DNA from: Penium margaritaceum
Lineage: Eukaryota > Streptophyta > Zygnematophyceae > Desmidiales > Peniaceae
Direction: 5' to 3'
Length of the DNA: 61,138 nt
Assembly (NCBI GenBank): GCA_023375785.1
Contig: SZWC01015168.1
Coordinates: 9,860 to 70,997 of the forward strand
This document shows positions 44,769 to 54,815 of this stretch, piece by piece (position 1 is the first letter of the stretch; every line of letters begins with the position of its first letter). The notes beneath the pieces are model-generated. The model saw only the letters and a list, made by a program, of their open reading frames with translations. It was not told the origin of the DNA and did no database searches. Made by a program: the position numbers and the translations under genes.

Positions 44769-45540
44769 TGTGAACCAGGCGCGATGTGCTAGCATCAACC
44801 GGATGGTGTAGCACCAAGCGGTGGCAACGGTGACCAAAGGGAGGCCGGTGCACACCTTTTTGGCTTTGCAGAAGCGTTGGGCCGTCCTGGGGGAACACAA
44901 GAACACATGTTCTTGTGGGAGTGGGAGTAAACTGTACTTATCATTCAAGTGTGAACATACCAGACAATATGTACATGATGACACATCCTAGGTGACCAGA
45001 GGTCGCCAAACCATGCGTGTCCTTGTACAGGCTTCAGATGAGCATTGTTGCCTTAGAATCACGTAGATCATCTTTGCATCTTTCCAACGCACCAAGAATT
45101 GCACCATTCTATGGAGGAATGGCCGAGATATGGCCGTTTTTGTGAAGCACGGCGATGTGCCGCTGGCAGCACCACTAGCGGCGGTGACAGCCGCCCAAAG
45201 CGCCCTTTTCGGTAGTAACACATTGAGGTGCCATTCCAAAGCGCCCTTGGCCCTCAATGATCCTTGAATTATTGACTATCCGGGCCCCAAGGCGCGCTTC
45301 AGTCTTGTTGGGTCTTCCGAGGGTCGAGCCTTGGTCCTTTGGGACGATTTCCCGTCATCTTTTTCCCCTCGGCCGGTCCAACATTTGGCTGGGCATGACT
45401 TTCTCAATTCTTGATGGATCGACCCCATTCTTGGGTTGATGTTGCACAGTTTTTTATGTAGAATCTAGATCCTCAGTCAGATTGTATATTCAAGGAAGCA
45501 TCAAGCCATAATCAGTGCCATTGGCACTGTCCAGATTACA
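44769..45540 (-). repeat. Chromovirus LTR 3 (5' LTR of F)
   Basis: 772 bases homologous to LTRs 1 and 2, starting TGTG and ending ATTACA in plus sense. No polypurine tract follows on the high side. Instead the sequence passes directly into a C-family integrase fragment, so this is the outer end of the chromovirus array. Confidence 0.85.
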
Positions 45541-45990
45541 ACGGTTGTTTCTAATTCAGATTGTGCGGCTGCACGGAGTGCCACGTACCATCATGAGCGA
45601 CAGATACGGGCATCCCACTAGCCAGTTTTGGCATGAATTGATGGCACGTTATGGCAGTTGAATCCAGATACTAATGAAGTTCCATCCTCAAACCGACAGG
45701 CAAACCAAATGGACCAATCAACCGCTCAAACAACTCCTATGCACATTATGCTAGCCACACGGTACGGATTTGGCAGCAAACCTACCAATTGTTGAACTCT
45801 CGTACAACTCCACCACTTCCACCATAATTGGTAAAACACCTTTTGAAGTGGTGTATGACAAACTTCTTGCCATTTGTTCTACCTGTGATGGTCAATGGGG
45901 TGGACGTCACATTCGCCTCCATCCTATACATCATCACCCAATTATCAATAAATGGCAAATGAACTTGATTTTAGTTACATTATCATGATA
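45541..45990 (+). pseudogene. C-family integrase fragment (copy 2)
   Basis: Homologous to 27732-28180. It holds the second catalytic region MSDRYG, then HPQTDRQTKWTNQ (Glu replaced by Lys) and the frame 45770-45988 with LPIVELSYNSTTSTIIGKTP. It begins abruptly at the LTR border, inside the integrase. Confidence 0.82.
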
Positions 45991-46059
45991 TGAACTTGAT
46001 CATTACACATGTTTGAATTGGAATGTTTTGTGGTAATTCAACTGCATGTATTTGGTAAA

Positions 46060-46735
46060 TCAAAACCGCCCACGTGTGTCCTGATTAAAAAATGAACAAC
46101 GGCAATGTTGGGATTTCCACCATAGTGAAATATGCCCATATAAGAGGTGCGGTACTTTGTTCCCTTTCCTTTTCTTCACTGCTTACGTTTCATTTTTCCT
46201 TTTCTTTTTTGTGTCTCAACCCTAGCATTGCTGTCTAGGTAGTCAATGGCCTTAGTGCCCTTCATTTCTCAACAGGCCAAGAAGTCAGTGTATTTAGTTT
46301 CACAACCCAGTGTTCCTGCACACATACAAACAAAGGATTCTCAGCGGCTTTCTATCCTTACACCTGCCTTACGGTGTAAGGCAGACGTCAGGAAATTCCT
46401 GGCCGGGCTAAGAAATACCCTCATTGGTATGTGTAAACATTTGTATTGAGGAATGAAAATAAACTGATATACGCTGTACAAATTTGTATTGAGGAATAAA
46501 AATCAACTGATAAACGCCATAAACTTGATTTCTTTTCATTCCTTTCTCTCTTGTTACTAGTCTGAAACAAAGGGGGTATTTGAAGCGGGTTGTTTTTTAT
46601 ATGATTTTTGTGGGTTCGAGTCTCGAAGTTTGTATTGTACTCCTTTTATGAGAGGAAATCAAAACACCATGTCAGTGGCACACTTTGAATGTTTTTCCCA
46701 ATGTCTAATCCCTTTCACTTGTCATGGAGTACATC
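46060..46735 (+). repeat. LTR-like unit (copy 2)
   Basis: Matches 28650-29055 plus 30195-30410, without the extra 1.1-kb segment. The TATA-like CCATATAAG is at 46136. A short tandem repetition of TTTGTATTGAGGAAT lies at 46440-46500. Confidence 0.65.
46246..46449 (+). CDS. Conserved 67-residue ORF (copy 2)
   Basis: Same length, start and stop as the frame at 28836. It begins MALVPFISQQAKKSVYLVSQ and ends GMCKHLY. No family is recognised. The third copy at 49658 differs at only two residues but lies in the duplicated stretch after the N at 47314, so it is not independent evidence. Confidence 0.4.
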   Translation: MALVPFISQQAKKSVYLVSQPSVPAHIQTKDSQRLSILTPALRCKADVRKFLAGLRNTLIGMCKHLY

Positions 46736-46739
46736 ACTC

Positions 46740-47313
46740 ATACGGCTTGCGACATATGGTGTAGCAGCTTTGTGACCTCGTTGTCACCGAGTTTGCGTTT
46801 GCTACTAGTTCATCGACAGCATTTTTAATCACATCTCCTTCATCCTCTCCTCTTTCCTCAACCGATGGTGTACCTTTAGCTCCATCTGCCAGCCAATCCC
46901 AGGCTGCCTCAATCCTTTGGATCCTCAAATCTCCCGCTACCACGACGCCAACTCGAGATGACATGTCCTCATGCAGTCATTCCAGTCATGTGTGCACGCG
47001 ACGTTGGTGTGAGCGCTCCGCACAACGTGCTCACGCCGGTATTGATACATCCTTCACATCCTCGGCTACCGTTTCTCTACCTGTCGAGGGTGGGTGTGGT
47101 CACTACGCATTGCCTGTTGTGACCGTAGCGACAAGATCCGCACTTGCGCCCTGTCGTGGTGCCCAAGCGTCTGCTCAGGCAGATTTAGATGATACAGTGA
47201 CAGCACATGACATGGAGTGTGATCCCGACATGGGCGTTCATGGTGGAGCCTTGCATGTCATCACGCTTGACTTCCACGTGGGGGCTGGATCCAAATCTTC
47301 CGCAGCAGCAGGT
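46740..47313. other. First copy of the 50.1-50.7 kb region, cut at an N
   Basis: Nearly identical to 50140-50722, including the first 117 codons of the plus frame described at 50372. It stops at the N at 47314 because of the contig junction, and should not be read as a separate gene. Confidence 0.75.
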
Positions 47314-47314
47314 T

Positions 47315-48000
47315 NGGAAGCACAGTTCATGAGAATCGAAGCCACAATTGGCAATGATCTCACAAAATCTGCTAGTGAAGTTGGCGACGCCGCCAATTTT
47401 GCAAAGCCAACGCGGGTTGGCGGGCGCGTTGTTCCTCACGTTACCCATGGTGAAGCGCTTGATGAACGACTCAGTGAACTCCTTCCACGTAGTCCACCAT
47501 CTCAGGGTAGGGTCCCCACAGCTACAGGTTGGAGCCGATGGGGTTGAGAGTCCGGTCGCGTCTGCAATGTCGGTGACCATTGCTATTCCACTGCTGTGTA
47601 GATTGGATTGAATCATAACAGCCCACCAATCCAACGATGCCCCCCTCAAGAGGGTCACGGCATATTTGTGGCGCACCTCGTACCTTGAGGCATCCACGCC
47701 GATGGCAGTGAAGTATAGCTCCAGTCCGAGGATCCAAGCGTGCAGAGCTGGCCCATCGTTCCTTGATGGTTCAAACGGCTCCAGCTTGGGCAGGCTCGGG
47801 ACGCCCACCGCAGGTCCTTTTGCAGTGGTAACTGCCACTGGACACTTCGCGAGCTCCTCATTGAGGTACGCGTTTTGCTTCTCCAACAGGTCCATATCTG
47901 CTTGCATGCCGGCAAGCAACTTCTGCAATGCTGTGGCTACTGTTACTTTGCCTTGTGCATCAAACGCCGCGGCTATTGGGAATGTGCCGGATGAAGTCAT
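47315..48000 (-). pseudogene. Chromovirus gag N-terminal part, duplicate of F
   Basis: From 48000 the frame reads MTSSGTFPIAAAFDAQG and matches the F gag with a few substitutions until the N at 47314. Reading beyond the N joins unrelated sequence. Confidence 0.78.
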
Positions 48001-48180
48001 CTCTGCGTCAGGTACTTCTTCCTCAACAGTCCTCCGGTTACTGCCTTGTCACCGGAGTGCGTGGTTGGCCTTGGGCACGGATCTCCCAAAGAGACAATAT
48101 TCGTGTTGCTGTACGCTGACCAGGAGAGGTTGCCAGGTAGAAGATTGTGCCCCTGAGACAAGGGTGTCTCTGATTCCAAG

Positions 48181-48952
48181 TGTGAACCAGGCGCGATGTG
48201 CTAGCATCAACCGGATGGTGTAGCACCAAGCGGTGGCAATGGTGACCAAAGGGAGGCCGGTGCACACCTTTTTGGCTTTGCGGAAGCGTTGGGCCATCCT
48301 GGGGGAACACGAGAACACATGTTCTTGTGGGAGTGGGAGTAAACTGTACTTATCATTCAAGTGTGAACATACCAGACAATATGTATATGATGACACATCC
48401 TAGGTGACCAGAGGTCGCCAAACCATGCGTGTCCTTGTACAGGCTTCAGATGAGCATTGTTGCCTTAGAATCACGTAGATCATCTTTGCATCTTTCCAAC
48501 GCACCAAGAATTGCACCATTCTATGGAGGAATGGCCGAGATATGGCCATTTTTGTGAAGCACGGCGATGTGCCGCTGGCAGCACCACTAACGGCGGTGAC
48601 AGCCGCCCAAAGCGCCCTTTTCGGTAGTAACACATTGAGGTGCCATTCCAAAGCGCCCTTGGCCCTCAATGATCCTTGAATTATTGACTATCCGGGCCCC
48701 AAGGCGCGCTTCAGTCTTGTTGGGTCTTCCGAGGGTCGAGCCTTGGTCCTTTGGGACGATTTCCCGTCATCTTTTTCCCCTCGGCCGGTCCAACATTTGG
48801 CCGGGCATGACTTTCTCAATTCTTGATGGATCGACCCCGTTCTTGGGTTGATGTTGCACAGTTTTTCATGTAGAATCTAGATCCTCAGTCAGATTGTATA
48901 TTCAAGGAAGCCTCAAGCCATAATCAGTGCCATTGGCACTGTCCAGATTACA
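48181..48952 (-). repeat. Chromovirus LTR 4 (duplicate of LTR 3)
   Basis: 772 bases, the same length as LTR 3 and almost identical to it. It lies in the stretch repeated after the N. Confidence 0.8.
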
Positions 48953-49400
48953 ACGGTTGTTTCTAATTCAGATTGTGCGGCTGCACGGAGTGCCACGTAC
49001 CATCATGAGCGACAGATACGGGCATCCCACTAGCCAGTTTTGGCATGAATTGATGGCACGTTATGGCAGTTGAATCCAGATACTAATGAAGTTCCATCCT
49101 CAAACCGACAGGCAAACCAAATGGACCAATCAACCACTCAAACAACTCCTATGCACATTATGCTAGCCACACGGTACGGATTTGGCAGCAAACCTACCAA
49201 TTGTTGAACTCTCGTACAACTCCACCACTTCCACCATAATTGGTAAAACACCTTTTGAAGTGGTGTATGACAAACTTCTTGCCATTTGTTCTACCTGTGA
49301 TGGTCAATGGGGTGGACGTCACATTCGCCTCCATCCTATACATCATCACCCAATCATCAATAAATGGAAAATGAACTTGATTTTAGTTACATTATCATGA
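48953..49400 (+). pseudogene. C-family integrase fragment (duplicate)
   Basis: Nearly identical to 45541-45990. The frame 49182-49400 repeats LPIVELSYNSTTSTIIGKTP. It is probably the same locus as copy 2. Confidence 0.75.
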
Positions 49401-49657
49401 TATGAACTTGATCATTACACATGTTTGAATTGGAATGTTTTGTGGTAATTCAACTGCATGCATTTGGTAAATCAAAACCGCCCACGTGTGTCCTAATTAA
49501 AAAATGAACAATGGCAATGTTGGGATTTCCACCATAGTGAAATGTGCCCATATAAGAGGTGCGGTACTTTGTTCCCTTTCATTTTCTTCACTGTTTACTT
49601 TTCATTTTGCCTTTTCTTGTTTGTTTCTCATCCCTAGCATTGCTGTCTAGGTAGTCA

Positions 49658-49861
49658 ATGGCCTTAGTGCCCTTCATTTCTCAACAGGCCAAGAAGTCAG
49701 TGTATTTAGTTTCACAACCCAGTGTTCCTGCACACATACAAACAAAGGATTCTCAGCGGCTTTCTATCCTTATACCTGCCATACGGTGTAAGGCAGACGT
49801 CAGGAAATTCCTGGCCGGGCTAAGAAATACCCTCATTGGTATGTGTAAACATTTGTATTGA
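49658..49861 (+). CDS. Conserved 67-residue ORF (duplicate of copy 2)
   Basis: Encodes the same 67-residue product as 46246 with Thr-to-Ile and Leu-to-Ile changes. It lies in the repeated stretch and may be an allele of copy 2. Confidence 0.35.
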   Translation: MALVPFISQQAKKSVYLVSQPSVPAHIQTKDSQRLSILIPAIRCKADVRKFLAGLRNTLIGMCKHLY

Positions 49862-50371
49862 GGAATGAAAATCAACTGATATACGCCGTACAAATTTGTA
49901 TTGAGGAATAAAAATCAACTGATAAACGCCATAAACTTGATTTCTTTTCATTCCTTTCTCTCTTGTTACTAGTCTGAAACAAAGGGGGTATTTCAAGCGG
50001 GTTGTTTTTCATATGATTTTTGTGGGTTCGAGTCTCAAAGTTTGTATTGTACTCCTTTTGTGAGAGGAAATCAAAACACCATGTCAGTGGCACACTTTGA
50101 ATGTTTCTCCCAATGTCTAATCCCTTTCACTCATGGAGTACATCACTCATACGGCTTGCGACATATGGTGTAGCAGCTTTGTGACCTCGTTGTCACCAAG
50201 TTTGCGTTTGCTACTAGTTCATCGACAGCGTTTTTAATCACATCTCCTTCATCCTCTCCTCTTTCCTCAACCAATGGTGTACCTTTAGCTCCATCTGCCA
50301 GCCAATCCCAGGCTGCCTCAATCCTTTGGATCCTCAAATCTCCCGCTACCACGACGCCAACTCGAGATGAC

Positions 50372-50833
50372 ATGTCCTCATGCAGTCATTCCAGTCATGT
50401 GTGCACGCGACGTTGGTGTGAGCGCTCCGCACAACGTGCTCACGCCGGTATTGATACATCCTTCACATCCTCAGCTACCGTTTCTCTACCTGTCGAGGGT
50501 GGGTGTGGTCACTACGCATTGCCTGTTGTGACCGTAGCGACAAGATCCGCACTTGCGCCCTGTCGTGGTGCCCAAGCGTCTGCTCAGGCAGATTTAGATG
50601 ATACAGTGACAGCACATGACATGGAGTGTGATCCCGACATGGGCGTTCATGGTGGAGCCTTGCATGTCATCACGCTTGACTTCCACGTGGGGGCTGGATC
50701 CAAATCTTCCGCAGCAGCAGGTTACATCAGGAGGAGCGCAGGCACGGCGCCCTTAGATGGTGCCACTCGCGGCTCTGATCGGTGGCGGCCCGGTGATGGC
50801 ACAAAAGTCTCATATAGATCGGGATGCGCCTAG
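50372..50833 (+). CDS. Unrecognised ORF, 153 codons
   Basis: The frame starts at ATG 50372 and ends at a TAG near 50833. The product starts MSSCSHSSHVCTRRW, is rich in Ala, Gly and His, and has no motif I know. Its last 60 residues are part of a 240-base unit that recurs in the following noncoding-looking stretch (50901-51120). It lies directly downstream of the C-family LTR-like unit in the same orientation, so it could be element-borne. It may be non-coding. Confidence 0.3.
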   Translation: MSSCSHSSHVCTRRWCERSAQRAHAGIDTSFTSSATVSLPVEGGCGHYALPVVTVATRSALAPCRGAQASAQADLDDTVTAHDMECDPDMGVHGGALHVITLDFHVGAGSKSSAAAGYIRRSAGTAPLDGATRGSDRWRPGDGTKVSYRSGCA

Positions 50834-51125
50834 TAGAATTTTGGAGGAGAGTGTGCAGCAGGCTCACACCAGTCTAGCGGAGGTTGGAGTGCTTGGGACA
50901 TGCATGTCATTGAGGTCAACACCTACGCTGGGGTAGGAGCCGGACATTTTGCACCAGCAGAAGGTTGCATCAAGAGGAGTGCAATTCCCGTGTACATGGG
51001 CGGCTCCACTCGCGACTCTGACTGGTAGCAGTCTGGTGGTGGCACAAGAGTATCGTGCAGATTAGGATGCCCAATAGAGACTTCCAGGGGCATTGACACA
51101 CGAGGCTCACACTAGCCCAACAAAG
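50661..51125 (+). repeat. 240-bp imperfect tandem repeat
   Basis: TGCATGTCAT occurs at 50661 and 50901 and homology extends about 210 bases. Both copies encode a similar string (HVITLDFHVGAGS and HVIEVNTYAGVGAG, then IRRSAGT and IKRSAIP, then GATRGSD and GSTRDSD). The second copy has a TAG inside. Similarity at protein level suggests a duplicated coding module. Confidence 0.7.
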
Positions 51126-51214
51126 ATCACAGTGCATGAGCAGAGTCGGCCAGCTAGTGTTTTGGAGGTTGAGGCATTCTTGAGAACAACAGTTTTGAGA
51201 GATGTCACTGGGAC

Positions 51215-51997
51215 ATGTGTTACAATAGACACAACAGGCTCCACTGTGTCATGTATGCTACCCGAGGACAGCTTCTGCATGAAGATTTGCCCATGTTCCC
51301 AGAGTCTACGGGTTCTTTTACACACGACGGAGTAGCGATGCACATGACGGAGTCAAGTTGTGGTCTTCACTCCATTATCGAGCAGTTGGCAGCGACCAGC
51401 CTTCTCGGTGAGATGGTGCGTGAGCGCCTGTTGCGCTTGCTGGTCGCCTTGACGGGCATTGTCAAGCCAGAGTCCTGCACACCCGTGTTCACTACGCCGG
51501 TAGTGGAGGACAATGGAGCAGATCCAACCACGCAGATGGATTCACCTCATCAACAAGAGCTGAGTTCTTCCCTCTCGTGTTTACCAGTTGGTGACCCTAC
51601 TGATCACATCGACGTTAAGAGTGGTAGTACTTGCACGGACGACATTTCCACATGCTCCATGGACTCTCACGACTCCTCCTTCTCCTTCTCCTTCTCCTTC
51701 TCTCTCGACATACGACCAATCATTCCTCCTCCTATGATAGACACGAGCTGTAATGTGGATGCAATACCTGTAGATGCATCCAATGTTCTAGCATCTGAGC
51801 ACATTTTGAGTTTGGTTGATCCCCAGGCGGATAGAGTAGTACCGGCTCTACCGTCTTCAGCAAAACAGATGCAGATGGAGCTGAACTTGCGATTTCTACA
51901 CTCTGCACATGTAGCATCAAGTGAAACAGAGTTTATCCTTCGCGATGCAGACATGGACCACCTCCACATGTCCAAGGCAGATTACGCTGACCTGTAG
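51215..51997 (+). CDS. Unrecognised ORF, up to 260 codons
   Basis: This is the longest plus-strand frame in the region. From about residue 30 it has a plausible composition, with IIEQLAATSLLGEMVRERLL (predicted helix), a Ser-rich middle with a (Ser-Phe)n run from TTCTCC repeats (51676-51705), and acidic Asp-containing segments. The C-terminal ELNLRFLHSAHVASSETEF also looks helical. A TAG ends it at 51997, and a second frame (52007-52453) begins a few codons later. I cannot name a family. Confidence 0.35.
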   Translation: MCYNRHNRLHCVMYATRGQLLHEDLPMFPESTGSFTHDGVAMHMTESSCGLHSIIEQLAATSLLGEMVRERLLRLLVALTGIVKPESCTPVFTTPVVEDNGADPTTQMDSPHQQELSSSLSCLPVGDPTDHIDVKSGSTCTDDISTCSMDSHDSSFSFSFSFSLDIRPIIPPPMIDTSCNVDAIPVDASNVLASEHILSLVDPQADRVVPALPSSAKQMQMELNLRFLHSAHVASSETEFILRDADMDHLHMSKADYADL

Positions 51998-52006
51998 GAG
52001 CATGTA

Positions 52007-52453
52007 GTGATGCTGCAGCGGGAGGTGATGGCAATGCGTGAGCGATTAGAAGAGGAGGGGAGCACAAGTACCATCGACACGAGCTTTCCACTGCCAGGAT
52101 CTCACACACCCATACCTAGGGAGGATCTTGTAGCAGCTTTGAGTATGACATTCGATGGAGACACTACCACAGGAGAATTGAGCATGCCTTTAGTTTCCGC
52201 CATCATCATTCCTGTCGACTCCATCATCGCTCCTCCTTCTGCTGCTGCCATCACTCACCTTCATCCACCCAACTTAGCTGCTCCATCGTCACCTTCGTCC
52301 ATGAGTGGTTATCCAGTTCGTCTCTCCAACCCTCCTCCTCTGGCGGTACACCCTTGTGTCTCAGGGTGCTCTATCACGTCTCGGAGGCTAGCTCTGCCAC
52401 TTCATCCATGCTTATGTGTTGCTCGCCCATTCCCTTTCCTCCGGCATACATAG
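52007..52453 (+). CDS. Unrecognised ORF, 148 codons, following 51215 ORF
   Basis: Begins MMLQREVMAMRERLEEEGST, a likely helix or coiled coil. The preceding frame ends SKADYADL and stop. The remainder is rich in Pro, Ser and Thr. The two frames may be one gene broken by a stop or frameshift near 51997. No known domain. Confidence 0.3.
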   Translation: MMLQREVMAMRERLEEEGSTSTIDTSFPLPGSHTPIPREDLVAALSMTFDGDTTTGELSMPLVSAIIIPVDSIIAPPSAAAITHLHPPNLAAPSSPSSMSGYPVRLSNPPPLAVHPCVSGCSITSRRLALPLHPCLCVARPFPFLRHT

Positions 52454-53960
52454 ATTCATCACGGTAGAGCAAAGAGAGGAGAGATTGTGAGTTGGGACCC
52501 TTGGCAGTCACGCAAGGACTAGTACACTCCAGGTGATGCAGCAGCGACGTGAGGAGTTGTAGACACCACTTTGTCTTCGAGGGTGGGAGCTGACTCGTAC
52601 ATGACAAGCGGAGCTATCTGTGCATGATGGAGAGACCACATGATTCATCACCCAGGATCTATCCAGCTACGGCATCAGCATCTACATCAAGGACATCGAC
52701 GCCAGTTGTCTGCACAGGGGGAGTGTTGTGTTGACCTCAACCTGACGCGAAATCATGGCAGATGCATGGCAAAGTCCATACTCTACTATGATCATACTAT
52801 AGCATCCAGCGTGTGGACCATGCTACATGCCTGCACAGCTGCATGTGGATGGTAGTACGCTGTTGGACGAGATCCAGAAACTTGGTGGGTTGTACCTGTG
52901 TTATGAGGAGACCATGTGATCGTGTCTTGGGATGTGGCTATATTACGTGTGGCATGTGCATGTGAGCTGGGTTGCTCTTAGTGGTCGCGGCCCGGCCACG
53001 TGGTGAGTTGCACCTGTGTTATATGGAGATCCCCCCATGATCTTGTGTTTGGTTCATGACGCTATTGTGTTGGATTGCTCGTAGAGTTCGAGACCCGGGC
53101 AGTGGTACCACCAATGTCAGGAGGAGACCCGCTTGTTGTTTGACATGTGTGTGATGTGCATTACACTCGTTTGCGCGCGTGTGCATCACTCCTCTCATGG
53201 TCGAGACCCATACACTTGGCACGATGTGTCAGTGTCTAGGGAGACTTAAGATGGGTAGTAGATGTGTATGTGTGTGAGTTCACTCCTGCTTTTTATGGCT
53301 TGGCATACGCTGTTATTCCGTGCCTTGGCTCACATTTTCTGGGGTTGACGGCCATGTCAACCAAGGGGATTGTTGGTTTGTGTTGCTTCCACCCATCACG
53401 ACCTATGCCGATGGATTACCCATACACCCACATTGGTGGTACATGGTTGAGGAGGGCATGAAGACACGATAGGCCTATGGAGTATTCTGAGACTTCTCCA
53501 GCTTCTACGACATTGGCGAGACGCGGTCGATGCGTTTTGGCAACCCTATGGGCTTGTCGGGAGCAAGGAGAGTTTTCGCGGTGGGTTGAGACCTGCCCAC
53601 CCGGTGGACTGTACCAGTGCGACGAGGAGACCTGCTGGTGGTAGTAGGGCTTTTGATGTTTGGAAAGCCATTTGTGATGTCTGGACACTGATTCTGAGTG
53701 ATTCTTGCACTGCTCGTGTTTCTCTCGGTGGTCGAGACCCGGTCACTCGGAGAGCTGTTCCGGTACCTCGAGGAAACCACCTTTGTTGTTTTCATGATGT
53801 GTGCAGTGTGTTCTCCCCGCTGACTCATTTGGGTTCAGCGGGGATGACGGGGCCCGGTGCGGCTAGCTGCCGGAGCCCCTACATAAGCCCCCTAGGGGCT
53901 CGTTTGTACTCTCTCCTTGTTCTTTCATGTTATGCGTTCCAGACTTAGCCAAATTTTTGC
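52454..53960. repeat. Degenerate repeats and LTR-like end
   Basis: Phrases of the type TCGAGACCCGGNCACTTGG followed by a GTACC...GGAGAC part recur at about 52868, 52985, 53087, 53203, 53588 and 53733, with spacing of about 100-150 bases where adjacent. The block ends with GAGCCCCT (53873) and its complement AGGGGCTC (53894) flanking a TATA-like ACATAAGC. This looks like the promoter end of a terminal repeat, but no partner copy is in the window. Confidence 0.4.
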
Positions 53961-54540
53961 CGCCTTGTATTGCACTCGCACACAGAGCTCATGTTCCTGT
54001 TTGCATGGGCGTGCATGCCTTAAATCATTTCCAATTTCCGCGTCACGTCAAGAAGGGAGAGTGGCATCGTTGTGGCCATGAGGACCACTAAAGAATGGGT
54101 TGCACAAGAGGAGCTGCAAATATGTCCATTGAGGTGGCTGAAGGGTAGCAAACAAAGGATGGGATTTCCGATTCCATGCACTCCACAAAGGGGGGCATGT
54201 GCATATCGGCATTGTACACACGTGCTTCTCACTCAACATTTGTCATCAAAGCAAAATTAATGATTGATGCAAATCATCCATTTTCCCCAAATCCACAAAT
54301 CATCTTTTTTCTGCACCTCATTCCTGGCAATCACCTATATTCCGTTGGACGAAATAGTGGCATGCCAAATAATGTCGACATGCTACATTTTGCAAAATGA
54401 GAGGGTTACGATGATGTTTTTTTTTTAATTTTTGGTGTAAAAAGGGCGAATGAAGTTATGTTTTTGAGGTAGGGACAAACGGGTATTTTTTGTGGGAGGG
54501 GCGAGTGGGGTTCCCATTTCAGATTTGAGGGGGAATGAGG
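53961..54540. other. Unassigned stretch
   Basis: No gene is seen. The sequence becomes A/T-rich, with a T-run at 54415-54428, before the 30-bp repeat array. Confidence 0.45.
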
Positions 54541-54580
54541 ATTATTTTACTGAATCAGGAACATATGGTTTTCTTGCCCC

Positions 54581-54815
54581 TTTTTCCAACGGTGAAAGTA
54601 CTGATTATCCCCTGCCTTGTCACCCTTGACCCTCGTATACCTCTCCGTCGAAACAATAAGCCCCATCCATCTCTCTCTTGGAACGATAAGCCCCATCCTC
54701 CTCTCCGCCAAAACGATAAGCCCCACCCGTCCCTCCATCGGAACGATAAGCCTCATCCGCCCCTCCGCCAACACGATAAGCCTCATTAGCCCCTGCCCCT
54801 CAACAAGAAGCCCCA
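54581..54815 (+). repeat. 30-bp tandem array, left end of MULE
   Basis: GAACGATAAG or a close variant ends at 54660, 54690, 54720, 54750, 54780 and 54810, an exact 30-base period. The unit reads CCCCATCCxCCCCTCCGCCGGAACGATAAG in consensus form. Both strands show open frames through it (period divisible by three), which are artefacts. Confidence 0.92.

Larger units (their letters stand above)
47314..50722. repeat. Single-N junction and 3.4-kb repeat of 43904-47313
   Basis: Base 47314 is N. From 47315 the sequence restarts at the position equivalent to 43904 and follows it with few substitutions to 50722, where the first copy ended. This is the pattern of an unmerged overlap between contigs or haplotypes. 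It includes gag (47315-48000, minus), LTR 4 (48181-48952), the integrase fragment (48953-49400) and the LTR-like unit (49480-50150). Confidence 0.85.

Noticed and set aside
42947-50722. Extra protease, gag, LTR and integrase copies as a biological tandem amplification
   Set aside because: The copies start and stop exactly at single-N positions and are nearly identical, so an assembly overlap is more likely.
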